From Silurus meridionalis (lineage: Eukaryota > Chordata > Actinopteri > Siluriformes > Siluridae): a stretch of DNA of 64,000 nt. The notes below the pieces were generated by a model. That model had not been told where the DNA came from. It did not search any database and saw only the letters and a list, made by a program, of their open reading frames with translations. A program made the translations under genes and the position numbers. Shown here in pieces: positions 26,860 through 46,275 of the stretch (its first letter is position 1; the number at the start of each line of letters is the position of its first letter). Location of the stretch: positions 10,814,889 to 10,878,888 of the forward strand of contig NC_060896.1 in NCBI RefSeq assembly GCF_014805685.1, written 5' to 3'.

Positions 26860-29800
26860 GCAACGCTCTCTTTGCAGGAACACATTTACAGGCATACAGC
26901 AAGCATTTGTTTGTGCTTAATTAGTACTTCTGTCGTGTTGTGGTGGTCTGAGACTTCACTATTAACTGATGCAGAATAATAAACAATCATTTTCTTGTGT
27001 AAGTCTGGACTAGAACATGCAAGCTAATGAATCATTTTAGAAATATACAGGTCATATATATAATATAATGTCCTAGCTAGATGTGGTTTGAGTGGATCAG
27101 ACGTCTTCGGGAAGTCTGCCGGCTAGATTCTGTCTGACCCAGTCTCATTGTGATGCCCCTGGTAGGGCAAAAGAAGTACAAATGCAGCTCAGACAGGATT
27201 TAGCCCTTATGAGATAAATATGTCCAAATCCTGCGAGGACAAATTGTACTAGACCCTGTTTAATGTGGAGCGTGGATGATGGAGTTTCAGTGAATTACTC
27301 TAGTGAAGATAATGTGAACCGGAGAACATCCTTGGTTAATGCTACATAATTCATTTTTTTTTTTTTTTTTAGGTCACTTGCCCAAATGTGTGTAATTATA
27401 TAGTGAAGATTTAGGAGAAATAAAGAATTAATATAATTGCTTTGATTGATTAGCTTGCCAACTATATGGACTGGAAATGGTACTGAGGAAATTAAAGGTT
27501 TCTTACCCTGTGGTGTGCTTTTCTTATAAAGCCAGTATCATCACACCTGAAGATGCTGCACTGAAAATGTTCTTCCATAACATTTTTTCATTCATTCATT
27601 TTTTTTTTTTTTTTTTTTTTTTTTTTGTAAATCCATGTCATTTCCTTTCTCCAGTAATTGCTTTTGTTAAATGTTAGCTGAATAACCAGATTACTGCAAA
27701 CGTTACTATTTGTTCACATGCTGGTTTCCATGTTTCATGTGATGGGTGCATTGTCCCACCTTCATGACCTTCATTTTAATGATGAAGTCTGCCATCAAAT
27801 GTCTACTTAATTCTAAACAATTTTGAACTTTAAAATGTTGGCCAGTTAACCTAGCACAACTAGCCAGTAAAATTATTTCTGTTGTTCTTGTCCTTTTATT
27901 TAGGTTTTTACTGCAGTGTCTGGTGGACCTGGATGCCAGCCTTCGCAAACTCAACTCTCGCCTGTATGTTATCAGAGGTCAGCCCACTGATGTTTTCCCC
28001 CGGCTTTTCAAGGTAACCGAACTTCCTTAAATTAGTCATTAAACAATGACAATATTTTAATTTTCATTTCATTTTTTTACTACCCACATCTTTAGAGTGA
28101 ACAGACAGAAAGCAGGATATTTACTTGAAGCAAAATGAGCTATACTAATAATTGATATAGAATAGCTTTTTAATTAGATTTACATTAAATATTTAAGTCT
28201 TTTGGTGTAAAATGACCGCTTTTATAAGTGTCAAACTGTGTTTTTAACTGTGGCACAATTTATTTTCCACAGAAAATATATATCCTCAATTTAAATACGA
28301 GTTTTCAATGATTTGAAAAGATATTTCTATTTACTGCAGGAGTGGAAGATCACTCATCTGTCATACGAGTATGACTCCGAACCATTTGGGAAGGAGCGGG
28401 ATGCAGCCATCAAGAAGCTGGCCAGCAAGGCAGGGGTGATGGTCAACGTTAGAATCTCACACACACTCTACGATCTAGAAAAGTGAGTGTGTGTCTGTGC
28501 ATATTGCTACTGTATATGATGTCAACTTGCATTTACATTTGTTCATTTGGCAAGCACTTTTATTCAACAACTTGCAAGCGTGGGGATTAAAAGTTTGGGT
28601 TGTGGGTATTGAATTTGAGCTCAAAATATGCTGGTCACCAGAACAAGACCCTAATCATAGAGATTCTGCTACTGGACCATTTTGTCACCAATGTATCTGA
28701 ATGTTGTTTGGTGATTCTTTGTAACAAAATAAATAAGTCTTTAATACATATAGTTTTTTTTATTTCTTTTTTATTTTATTTTTGCTAAAGTTTTCATAAA
28801 ACATGCATGTTTAAAAATATAAACCAGGTGTTTATTTTGTTGATTTAGAAACAGTGCATGATCAGTTTCTTAATTAGTGACAGCCTCAATAATGAGAGGT
28901 CAAAAGGGTTAGTGGAAAAAATGTCATTAAATAGCTCAAGTTTAGAATACATACATAGAAAATTGAATAAAATAAATCCTTATAAAATTCCGATTAAACA
29001 AAATACAGCATAGGAAATCAATACATTTTTTTTTTTTTTTTTTTTTTATAATTATTAATTATTTTCACTCACAATATGTTTTGTTTCTCCAATCCCTCTC
29101 TCTCCTTTTAGGATCATTGAGCTGAATGGTGGACAGTCACCTCTCACTTATAAACGCTTTCAGGCTTTGATCAGTAGAATGGATGGTGTAGAAATGCCAA
29201 CAGAGACCATTACTGCTGAGACATTAGGCAAGTGTATTATGCCTATTGCTGATGACCATGATGAAAAGTTTGGTGTACCGTCTCTGGAGGAGCTCGGTAA
29301 GATTTATTTGTTTTACTTGCCTGCTTGTGTGTGTATGTGTGTAAACACTATGTGCTTGTTTCTAACCTGTGTCTTTATGGTGTAGGCTTTGAGACCGACA
29401 GTCTACCAACTGCTGTTTGGCCAGGAGGAGAGACCGAGGCTCTGACTCGTCTGGAGAGGCACTTAGAGAGAAAGGTGAGCAGAAACAACTTTCAGAGTGA
29501 CTTGCTTTTAACAAGCATTTTAATTGACTGACAGAATGTGTGCCTCACACAAAGCATAATGTCTGGAATGACTTGAAAAGCCTGATATCGCTATGCATTC
29601 CATGCTGCATGCAGTGTAGCGTGTCGATATAGTAACTCATTTGCCATGGCTGCATGAAGTGATGAAAGTGATATGGTATTCTGGCACTAATGATTGGCTG
29701 TTTGAAAGTAAAGGTTGCTGGATGGTGACTGTAGCCATAAATCAATACATTTTAATATTAATGTTTTCTTTCTTTTTTGTCTTTTTTTTTTTTTTCCTCT

Positions 29801-30485
29801 GTCGTGGTGCAGGCATGGGTGGCTAACTTTGAGCGTCCCAGGATGAATGCAAATTCATTACTGGCCAGTCCAACAGGTCTGAGCCCTTATCTTCGCTTCG
29901 GTTGCCTCTCCTGTAGACTCTTCTACTATAAACTCACAGACTTGTACAGAAAGGTACGCATAACACTACAAACTGGTTTGGATTTGAAAGTTTGATTAAG
30001 TCTATTAACTATATTATTTATATTTGGACTAGCAGTATATTCATCTTGTCTCAGTTCCTTAAAATAATTGGGCAAGTTTTTATAAGTATCACTATTTTTT
30101 ACTAGGATTCATTTATCTCTAACAACAGTTTTATCCACTATTTTTATGTCAACATTAGGTAAAGAAAAATAGTGTCCCCCCACTGTCTCTCTACGGCCAG
30201 TTGCTATGGAGAGAGTTCTTCTACACAGCTGCTACAAACAGCCCATGCTTCGACAAGATGGAAGGCAACTCAATCTGTGTGCAAATCCCATGGGACCGTA
30301 ACCCAGAGGCATTAGCAAAGTGGGCAGAGGGCAGGACAGGTTTTCCCTGGATTGATGCCATTATGGCTCAGCTGAGACAAGAGGGATGGATACATCATCT
30401 GGCACGGCATGCAGTTGCATGCTTCCTCACCAGAGGAGACTTGTGGATCAGTTGGGAAGAAGGTGTCAAGGTGAGGAGAGAAGCC

Positions 30486-30516
<31 letters not shown>

Positions 30517-32689
30517 TTATTGCTTTGTTACTGCTTATTAAATGTTTATACTGACAAATTCTTTAGTGCTTAAAGGAAATACATTCATGAAGATTTGGCA
30601 AATTGATGCAAATAACAGTGACAGCTGATTAATATTGTAGCTGAGATCATGCAGTGTCTGCTCTCAGTAGTCAGGACTGAATGTGTGTGTTGTCCAGGTG
30701 TTTGAAGAGTTGTTGCTGGATGCAGATTGGAGTGTAAATGCAGGCAGCTGGATGTGGCTTTCCTGCAGCTCCTTTTTTCAGCAATTTTTCCACTGCTACT
30801 GCCCAGTGGGTTTCGGTCGCCGCACCGATCCCAATGGAGACTATATACGGTAAAATTTCTCTTTCAGAGCTACCACTTGCATATTATTATATTATTATTA
30901 CGATGCTGCTCATATTTATTTTGTCACTACTGTTTGTAATTAACAATAGTACACCTTCCACACAAAACACTAACTTAAAGTTTTGACTTTTTTGTGTACA
31001 GTCAGTATTTGCCAGTATTAAAGGGTTTTCCTGCCAAATACATCTACGACCCTTGGAATGCGCCAGAAAGTGTACAGAAGCTTGCGAAGTGCATCATTGG
31101 GACACACTACCCAAAGCCTATGGTCAACCACGCAGAGGCCAGCAGAATAAACATTGAGCGCATGAAACAGATCTACCAACAGCTGTCGTGCTACAGAGGC
31201 CTTGGTACGTATTCCGTAGATGGTGGAAATGATCTATTAAGGCAGTGTTTTTCTTAGTGTTTGATTCTGAAGAACTGGAAGAAAGTCTGAACTCTAGGTT
31301 TACAATTTCATTGCCCAATATAAATCACTAGCTAATTATGCTTATGCTCACGAACTGCTTGTGAACAGTATGATTCATATCCTGACCACATACACTGACT
31401 ATGCAATTGGCACCCATGTCTAGTAGAATCACTGAGCTGCTGTTTGCATTATGCCCCATTATTATTAAGCAGCTGTTTGAAAAGATGGCTGTTAGAATGT
31501 TCATATTCTGAACAGTTTCATGAACTGTGGTTGGAAGCTGTAGTGCGATTTATGAAAAAATTAGCTAGTGAAAGAGAATTGGTTAAATATAGCACAGGGG
31601 AAAAAAATCTCACAGGTCAGCATTAATGCTTGTTTATATAGAATATTCATTATTAATCTTCATATATTTCAGGGCTTTTGGCCTCTGTGCCATCTAATGC
31701 CAGTGGTAACTGCGACGGTGCAGGAGCATGTCTGAACTCTGCAGACAGCACGCAGGACAGCAATGCTGCAGGTAATTTCACTCCACATGTTCTGCTTAGC
31801 TCTTTTACCAGTAATAACAGAGCTCCAGGAGCTGATTCTGGAAGCTGAATTATGTCATTGGAGGTTAATGACAGGTTTATAAACCAAGTTTAAGTTTAGT
31901 GTGATTGTGAATACACCACACTCCTATACAGGGAATTCATTTTCATGTTTATAGCTTTGCTTTTGACACTGAAAATGGTGTGTAATTTAAACGAGACAGA
32001 CAGGCTGCTGTTATACATCATTCCAATTATATAGTGATCTGATTATGACTATTTAAAACGAAGCATTTCTATCTACTAATCCCAGCTAAAATTCAAGAAC
32101 ATTTGTCAGCAGGTCCACTGTTTTATACTGACCAACTAACTAGCATTAGTGCCCAGCCATTGACTGGTGTGTATTGAAGCTGCTCTGTGCAGTCACCCTT
32201 GAAATTGCCATATGGTGTCCTTTATAAATAGCAGGACTTGTATGTACCGTGAAATCTGCATTATATAGTAAATGTATTTTCTTTTTCAACAGTAAACACT
32301 GATTATTACATACAGTATTGTGCATTTATTTTGCTGTCCTAAAATGTGTTTCAGGACCAGATGGATTAAAATCCTGGAGACAAGATATAAAGCAAAGACA
32401 GAGTGGTGAGCCAAACACCATCCTTTATAAACAGATAAGCAGCTAAGACCATGTTAAAGCCAAGCGCTTAATTATACTGTCTGTCAAATTATGCAAGCGG
32501 TGAAGGAATTTAATCTCCTGTTAAAGCGAGCTCAGGTCACAGTCACACCCATGCTAGGGAACACTGTGTGCTTGTGCTGTCAGCTGACTGAATTTTTTTT
32601 TTTTTTTTAAAGACAGAGGAGCAGCCACTCTAAAGAGACATGGTGAAGATACAGGATCAAGCACTGGATGCAAGATTCAGAAACTATGA
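25683..32689 (+). CDS. cry1: cry1, cryptochrome circadian regulator (12 coding exons, complete)
   Basis: Nuclear repressor of CLOCK:BMAL1 in the circadian feedback loop; photolyase-like fold that binds FAD. Coding exons: 25683-25840, 27904-28012, 28340-28482, 29112-29296, 29386-29474, 29813-29953, 30159-30470, 30698-30849, 31002-31204, 31673-31771, 32355-32405, 32613-32689. All are joined at GT-AG sites and give 572 residues. It starts [19 protein letters not shown] and stays collinear with human CRY1 at least to residue 399. Ser71, the Trp triad W320/W374/W397, and FAD-pocket D387 and N393 are all present. The photolyase-homology region ends near residue 495. The tail (about 78 residues) is shorter than the mammalian one and ends [18 protein letters not shown], a basic terminus like mammalian CRY1. 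No breaks are seen. Which teleost cry1 duplicate this is cannot be fixed here. Confidence 0.96.
26358..26363 (+). promoter_or_regulatory. E-box in cry1 intron 1
   Basis: Canonical CACGTG about 520 bp into intron 1. It is compatible with a second CLOCK:BMAL1 site, but a 6-bp word also occurs by chance. Confidence 0.3.
26801..26856. repeat. (CA)n microsatellite in cry1 intron 1
   Basis: 28 uninterrupted CA units. Confidence 0.95.
27366..27376 (+). promoter_or_regulatory. ROR/REV-ERB-like element in cry1 intron 1
   Basis: AGGTCA preceded by a T-rich stretch (TTTTTAGGTCA). It differs at one position from the WAWNTRGGTCA consensus. Mammalian Cry1 has functional REV-ERB/ROR elements in its first intron, so the location is suggestive. 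Confidence 0.3.
27599..27626. repeat. Poly-T tract in cry1 intron 1
   Basis: 28 consecutive T residues. On the minus strand this could be a retroposon poly-A tail, but no element body is recognisable. Confidence 0.9.
28533..28685 (-). mobile_element. Degenerate tRNA-SINE fragment in cry1 intron 3
   Basis: Words such as TTTACATTTGTTCATTTGGCA and TTGAATTTGAGCTC retain the order of the SINE at 54128-54307 (3' module TTTGGCAGACGCCCTTAT, B-box complement GGGATTTGAACC). It is strongly diverged. Confidence 0.4.
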
Positions 32690-33400
32690 AACTGTGATGA
32701 GCTACACACTCAGTGACAAGAGCACGCACTTCCAGCTCCCAGCAGGATGTGATCCAAAGGGTGGTTGTTGGAGCTTTTTAAACACTGCTTCTCTGCCTGT
32801 ATGAATTGAGATTCTCTGTGCCCCGTGTGCTAACTTATAGTGCTTATTTATATGAAATGTGACTGTAAATCTAGTTCATAAGTTTTTATATAAAAATATA
32901 AATATTTGTATTATATGCATTTAAAGTATGAACAATGTTTGTCACCATGCACCAGTCTGTTTATCGGTATTTCAGATAGGCATGGAAATATTTGCATGTG
33001 ATTTTCTTTCTTACGTGTTCATGCTGTGCCATAAGGATGTTCAATGTTAACACTTTGCATAGTGTTCATATTATATATTTATACCCAGCCATGAATGCAT
33101 TTACTTTAATGATTAAAACAACGTCAAAAGGAGTTTTATGTAACTCATCTGCTAAAGTGGATGAAATGACCATAGTGTGTATTTTTGTGTAAAAAAGGTT
33201 AATTAATCTCTTTTCAAAAATGTGGCCTAAGCCAGTACTAGTATTATTTTTGTACAGCCTGCTTTGTAAATATGCATGTACCCTTTTGGCTCATCGGAAG
33301 TGATTATATATATTTTTTTTATATGAAAAACCGTTTTTGTATTTTCATTGCGTCATTTTGTGCTCTTTATTAATTGACATTACACCATAAATTGGTGAAC
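32690..33400 (+). other. cry1 3' UTR and flank
   Basis: Follows the cry1 stop directly. It is AT-rich with no canonical AATAAA close to the stop; ATTAAA near 33112 is a candidate poly(A) signal. No gene is seen up to the dhfr promoter region. Confidence 0.4.
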
Positions 33401-33729
33401 ATTTCACTGGTAGACCCAGGAGCCCTGTTTTCCAGTGCAGAAGACTGAGAAATCATCCGCTTTAGGGCAAAACATACCAGAGTCATGAAACACCGCGTGG
33501 CCCAGAGCCTCAGAGGCAGAAAGTCCTGGAAATAATCAGGTCAGACCGGTCCGTCCTGTTCTTGTGCTAAGGTCTATCCAGTAACACGCAACATCACGGG
33601 TTATGTTCCAAATGCCTTGTGATTAAACCCCGAGTGCTCCGATTAGGGCGCAGGAGGGATTACTGAACAGACTAGTGCTCCTTTACAGAGAGGAGGGAGG
33701 TTTGAGACCTAGCCGTTCTCTCGAGAATT

Positions 33730-33889
33730 CAGTGTTGCCAGATTGATGAATTACCCATCAATTTATCATATTCATTTGAATAGGCAAATATGGTGGCGTA
33801 TCCAATTGTGGATTTTTTTAAAGAATAGATTAATCAGAATTTTTACTGAACGTATCATTTCAATTATTTATTCCGATCTGGCACCTCTG
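33730..33889. mobile_element. Possible short MITE upstream of dhfr-like gene
   Basis: The left end CAGTGTTGCCAGATTG and the inverse complement of the right end CAGAGGTGCCAGATCG match at 12 of 16 positions, bounding a 160-bp AT-rich segment. No clear target duplication is seen. It lies about 140 bp before the dhfr-like start codon. Confidence 0.4.
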
Positions 33890-34026
33890 GCGGAACTCCA
33901 GATGTTGCCAGCGGCGACTCAACAGGAGAATGGAGTAATGAAGTGTTGCAGCGGTTAGTCATCGTGCGATCCACAACTGAGAACCTGAAGAACATCCGTG
34001 TTGTGTGTGGTGTCCGTGTGAAGAAC

Positions 34027-41207
<7,181 letters not shown>

Positions 41208-41268
41208 CCAATTAACTACAATAAGAGGAAAGCAGTTTTATTTCTATAAGATATGACTGAAAAATAAA

Positions 41269-42469
41269 AACTATTTTTATCTTCTATTTTAAATCAAATA
41301 TTGTATTTTGTGAACTCCCCAGAAAATCACATATGGTCCAATTACTTCAAAATTACTTAAATGTTATTTTCCACCAGACAAACACATGTTCATATACAAA
41401 CATTAAACAACATAAGTATTGTTTAAGTATTTATCTCTATGAACTTCTCTATATTTATTTTGTAATTTTACAGCCTGGGTTTCATAAAGGAAAGGTGGAC
41501 TAAAGGCCATAATCTTGTTTTGAAGTTTACCTAAAAAGCATACTGGAGATTAAAACTTACACATTCTAACATTGAAATGGAACTTTCTGGTCTTGGCACA
41601 AATAATTCGTTGAGAATGTGATCCCCACAATGTAACACAGTGGTGATAGCATGAAGTCAATTTCTACCCTTGACCTCTGACTAATACCCACTTTCCCCAG
41701 TCACTTGTGGCTGGTTGTCATTTCTATATTTATAAGAATATTTGCCTTTAAACCCTTAGTGCTTATTGGTAAATAATCTAACACACTGTATAGATAATAA
41801 TTTTAACTTCAGTATTATGTAGGTTCAATTTGAATAAAAGCTACTTTCATTCCAGGTTGTAACCTGAAATAATGTGAAATAGTCCACGAGATATAAATAT
41901 TAAAAAAAAGCTCAAACATAGAATACAGAACCATATAGAGAATATGCTTTTAACAATTTAATACTTGTGATCCTGAAACTCACAAGTGCAATGCTACATA
42001 TAAAAAGAAGGAGCAGATGGTCAAGCAGAAATAAGTGCCGAAAAAGTAATCTCGTCTCTCCCAGTGTTCGAATCCAATGTAAACCGGTTTGCAGCGACTC
42101 ACCAGGCTCATTATCTCATTGCATCACAATATGCTGTCAATAGAATTGAAATTTATTGAAGGGACTAAAAACATTAAGCTTCTCCATCCTACATGCACGA
42201 GATGCATTAATATTTCATTTGCCACATGAAGTTAGAAGCTCTGTCATTCTTTATTTTCACAAAACTGAATTTTGTTCTTAATATAATATTTTATATTATG
42301 GACAAGGTAAATTGAATTTGATTAGACAACTAAAAGTCAATTTCCTCTGAATAGAATGACCCACTTTCTTTATCTTATACTGTTATGTGTGACAGATTTT
42401 TAAAGATTCATGGAAATTGAGTGCTTTTCAAAACAAATCAAATATTCTCTATTTAAATTATAGGGCAGG
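41269..42469. other. Intergenic DNA between dhfr-like gene and mterf2
   Basis: AT-rich, no gene or clear repeat recognised. Confidence 0.5.
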
Positions 42470-42875
42470 CTGGAGCAGAGGGTTTGACCCCAGTTCATTC
42501 TTGAGCATCAACTCAATCTTCTCGTGTGTGTGCAGTTCTAAATGCTCCTAGCCGTAATCCCACCTCTAAAAAAACCTTTCCAGTAGGCGGTTTGACTACT
42601 CTAAGCTGCCCAAAAGGAGTGAAGATGGGTGTGAATATGGATGTTTGCAAAAGGTTTACACAGAATGGCCTTCAAAATCATCAAATCAAAACTGACCAGG
42701 CTACAAAGTGACACGTCATCACACATTCTTCATTCTGATGATCAGTGAAGTCTGGATGAAGCTCTTGAGATGTATCAGCATGGTTTGTTGGCTTTGTGCT
42801 TCTCCCAAATGATGAACTATTTAAATTATGAAACTTGTACAGTTGTTTCTAATAAGGTGGACAGTGAGTGTATAT
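42470..42875 (+). mobile_element. Tc1-like transposon remnant
   Basis: Ends TTGTTTCTAATAAGGTGGACAGTGAGTGTAT, the 3' end type of the family at 16080-16600, with scattered matching words before it. No open transposase frame. Confidence 0.5.
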
Positions 42876-44469
42876 GTTATATGATTTTACTGATATTTTA
42901 GAAAAGGGTATCATCCGACTGATTTTATACACCAAAGATTATATCTCCGCTTTTACTTTACCTACCTACATTAATGTAATTGCTGAATAAGCAAATATCT
43001 GACATTCAAAACAACTGTGTTCTTATTGGTTAAATATTCTAAAATAATATTTGCAAGTCTGCAAGTAGAATCTAAGTAGAAAATCAACACAGCACACGGG
43101 TTGCTAAAACATACAATGATTTTTCCACTAGATGGAGACTTTGATCAGTGTAAACGTTTGAAGACGCACTTAATATTTATTTAAAGAATAATGTGTGATA
43201 AAACAGTTTTTTATACTAATTAATTTAATCGATTAGCAATCTGCTAAAACTTTTTTTAAATATTTTTCTATAATCTTTTATATTCAGGTTTGCCACTTTT
43301 TGATATCCGATGGAAAATGAAAGCACTAAGCACTTCTGTCATCTTTTATGCCTGTACTGTATTATTCCACACATGGGATATTTACCAACTAAATAATATT
43401 CTATCATTCTGTGTCCAAGGCAGGAAATGAGATATTTCACTTGTCATCTGCATTCATATTCTGCTTGTGTAATCCCCCATGATGCCAAACATTTGTCAGT
43501 AAGACCAAGTGATATGTTTTAAATAAAAAAGTAATACCACCGTCCGATTAAACGTGTGTGCTTTTGAATATCCTTCTCGGACATCAGCTGAGAGAATGCT
43601 GGTGACTTTCAGCCTGCATGGACAGAGAGTTTAAAGCATGCAAAACAAGAGACTGATACAAGAATAGGTGGAGAGAAGAGTCACACATTTTTCATCCTTA
43701 ATGCTTTAAGTTATAGATCTGAATATTGTTTTCAAATGCATTGTTATACTGTTGTGATTGTCTCCATGAGCAAGATCCTAATCCTTTAGTTCAGTTGTTA
43801 AATAATTTTTTTATCAAGTCATCAGACAAATTAGCAAAGCTAGTAGATGATGTGTTATATTATATTATGTAAGATATTACATTTGTTTATTGCAAATATG
43901 TTTGCATTTGTTTTCAGTACAATCATTACTACTTTATTGGCAGCTGTGTTGCTAGTAAATTACTGTCATATTTTTACATTACAGGCATCCGGCATATTGT
44001 CTCACAGCTTGTTTTCGAGAACTGTGTTTATTATAACAGATGTTCTTCCCATCCTGAAAAGGCCTAAACCTAGCCCCAGAAATTAATGCAGTAGAAAAGG
44101 GGGAAAATGTTGAATTCCCTGATTTAGGGACAGTATTTATGCCGTAATGATCCTGTCCCCTCCTCCTGATCAAAACAAACATGATATTTACATCATAAAC
44201 ACAGTGCCTGCATTTATGCTTTGCATCTGTTTGTAGAAAAATTTTAGATTTAGTTCTGATTATTTGCTATAAAACAGGATCTTGCCACTTGTCAAAAAGA
44301 GCAGGAATGGGGTAGTGTGATGTCTGCCCCAGAAAAAAAGTTTAAAATTTTAACATGCATTAAAAAGTTGTTACGCAACTTTTACACCTCCCAGCCTAAA
44401 ATATTATCATATTACTTCCATATACAACACAACACTGCTGTAATCACGGCAATGTATACAGATGTTGCA
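42876..44469. other. Intergenic DNA, no gene seen
   Basis: AT-rich; no recognisable exon, RNA or transposon. Confidence 0.5.
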
Positions 44470-44475
44470 TTTATT
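44470..44475 (-). terminator. Poly(A) signal of mterf2
   Basis: AATAAA on the minus strand (TTTATT on plus), about 52 bp after the mterf2 stop codon. Confidence 0.6.
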
Positions 44476-44526
44476 TACATAATCTGCTTATTAGAAGCTC
44501 GTAGCTCTTTTTCACATCAGGAAATC

Positions 44527-45642
44527 TTACTCATCTGTCCTTACAGGTGCCACTGGGTTAAAGAAAGGACGCTCTCGCCTCAAAAGCAGTTTCCCACAGC
44601 TCATTTCAAAGTCTTTCTTGGTGCCATTGATAAGCTCCAGACTCCCTGTCCTTATATCATGACCATAAGAATGCAGCTTTTGAATGCGATACTGAACAAT
44701 CTGTGTGGTCAGTTCCAGGACTGTTGGTGTCTGCATGATCTGCGGCAGGCTAATTCCAGCACTGAGGAGACATTTGAATCTGTCTGTCAAAACGTCCACA
44801 GAGTAGTACAGCAATGCTGGGCACTGCAGCACAATCTGTCGAAGCTCAGGGTCACTGCAGGCCAGAGTTTGCTGCGAGTAACTCAAAGTCAGAGCCATAG
44901 ATTGTGGGTGAAGCTCCGTTACAAAGGCTTTAAGTCTGGATAGAAGCTGAAGGAGCTCACTGCTGCTGAAACCCTGTTTATGCAGAAAGCTGAAGGTATC
45001 CCTCATCATTTCTGGAGACTTCATAAGCACGTATGGGTTCTGGCTGAGCAGCTTATGCAGCCAAACTTTCATATTGGTCTCATTTCCTCCTAGTTCCAAG
45101 TACATTTTCTGAAGGGCCTGGACCATCTCCTCATTCTGCTCAACAGATCTACTGAAATTCTGCGGGGCGCTCGCCATGAGCTTAGCAACGACGCGTTTAT
45201 TAAGGCCCAGGTTCTGGAAGAACAAGATGTTGTTTTTTTGGTGGTCTATATGAAATGCCAAGGTGAAAAATGAAGCTGGGAACTTTTCAATGATCCTAAC
45301 AAGATCGCTGTGGCTGGCACAGAGGGACATCCACAAATCCTTCTGAGCCTCTAAATGTTTAGGAGGGCAGAGAATTGCCTCTGGGTGCTGTTGAAGCACT
45401 TGAGAAATCAGCAGGTCCCCGGCGCCTAGGGTTCGCAGCATTGCCACCGTCTCAGTCACATAAACCGGGCTTTGGTTCAACACCCAGCCTTTGAGCTTTC
45501 GGATCTTCGAGATGTTGACTGACAGGTTTTCGAGTGCAGCTACAGCGGCTGTGTTCTCAGCCAGACTGAGAGAGGAACAGTGAAAGCCGTGGAGCTGTTG
45601 GACCCTCCGGCAAAACATCAGGGACGTGAGAGATCGCAGCAT
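44527..45642 (-). CDS. mterf2: mterf2, mitochondrial transcription termination factor 2
   Basis: 371-residue protein (human MTERF2 is 385) of the mTERF family. These are mitochondrial proteins built of alpha-helical mTERF repeats that bind mtDNA or mitochondrial RNA and affect transcription. MTERF2 is soluble in the matrix. Close matches to human: IRKLKGWVL, ETNMKVWLHKLLSQNP, FVTELHPQS, IVLQCPALLYYSV, PTVLELTTQIVQYRIQKL and the C-terminus RPFFNPVAPVRTDE. The first 25 residues are basic without acids, suiting a mitochondrial presequence. The ATG at 45642 is preferred. The frame upstream runs through a splice acceptor (CCACAG|GTAACC, exon edge 45674), so the 5' UTR has at least one more exon to the right. 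The whole CDS is in one exon. Its 3' end faces the dhfr-like gene. Confidence 0.95.
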   Translation of the reverse strand: MLRSLTSLMFCRRVQQLHGFHCSSLSLAENTAAVAALENLSVNISKIRKLKGWVLNQSPVYVTETVAMLRTLGAGDLLISQVLQQHPEAILCPPKHLEAQKDLWMSLCASHSDLVRIIEKFPASFFTLAFHIDHQKNNILFFQNLGLNKRVVAKLMASAPQNFSRSVEQNEEMVQALQKMYLELGGNETNMKVWLHKLLSQNPYVLMKSPEMMRDTFSFLHKQGFSSSELLQLLSRLKAFVTELHPQSMALTLSYSQQTLACSDPELRQIVLQCPALLYYSVDVLTDRFKCLLSAGISLPQIMQTPTVLELTTQIVQYRIQKLHSYGHDIRTGSLELINGTKKDFEMSCGKLLLRRERPFFNPVAPVRTDE

Positions 45643-45674
45643 GTCTGCACCTGTCACAGATGTGTAACGGTTAC

Positions 45675-46269
45675 CTGTGGACAATGCAAACATTAGACCA
45701 AACACTAGGATGTTATTCAGGTCTGTTAGACATACACACCATAAGGCATGGGTGTATAAAGCTAAAGGTGGGTCCACAATTTGAAACAGGTCGTGACTAG
45801 TTTATTGACTATTTTGATTTGGAAATTCTTGGTGTGGCTATAAAAAAATATCCAAAACAATGAGTCATATCGGGCTCAGAAATGCACTACATGATGGTGA
45901 TTTGCTTCACTTACTATCCGCCTCGTTCACACGCTAAATGATCCATAAACACTAATCCAAATCTCCACAAAATACAACGACGATCCAAAATACAGTGTCC
46001 TTTTGTGTTATTAATAAAAGCTACACGATGTTAGATTTTAGAAAAATATTTAAGCCATGTCCTTGGCCAAAGAAACATTGTTGTTCTACTTTTCACGTTT
46101 TAGTGACCGCTATGCTATAATGGTGCACTTCTGCCCCCTTCAGGATAGGAGGTGAATACGCTGAAATTCCTTCACGCGGAAACGATTACTTAATAAATAA
46201 ATAATTTTAAAAAAGCATATTTCTGCTTATTTTAATTATTTTCAGTTCTTTTGGATTACTGAGACCGTT
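45675..46269. other. mterf2 5' intron and upstream region
   Basis: Expected to hold the mterf2 non-coding first exon and promoter, probably near 45900-46200 where CpG is slightly denser. No TATA box or exact start site can be fixed. Confidence 0.4.
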
Positions 46270-46275
46270 TCAAAT

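Noticed and set aside
45643..45777. N-terminal extension of mterf2
   Set aside because: It runs through a splice acceptor into intron sequence. The ATG at 45642 matches the family start and begins a mitochondrial presequence.
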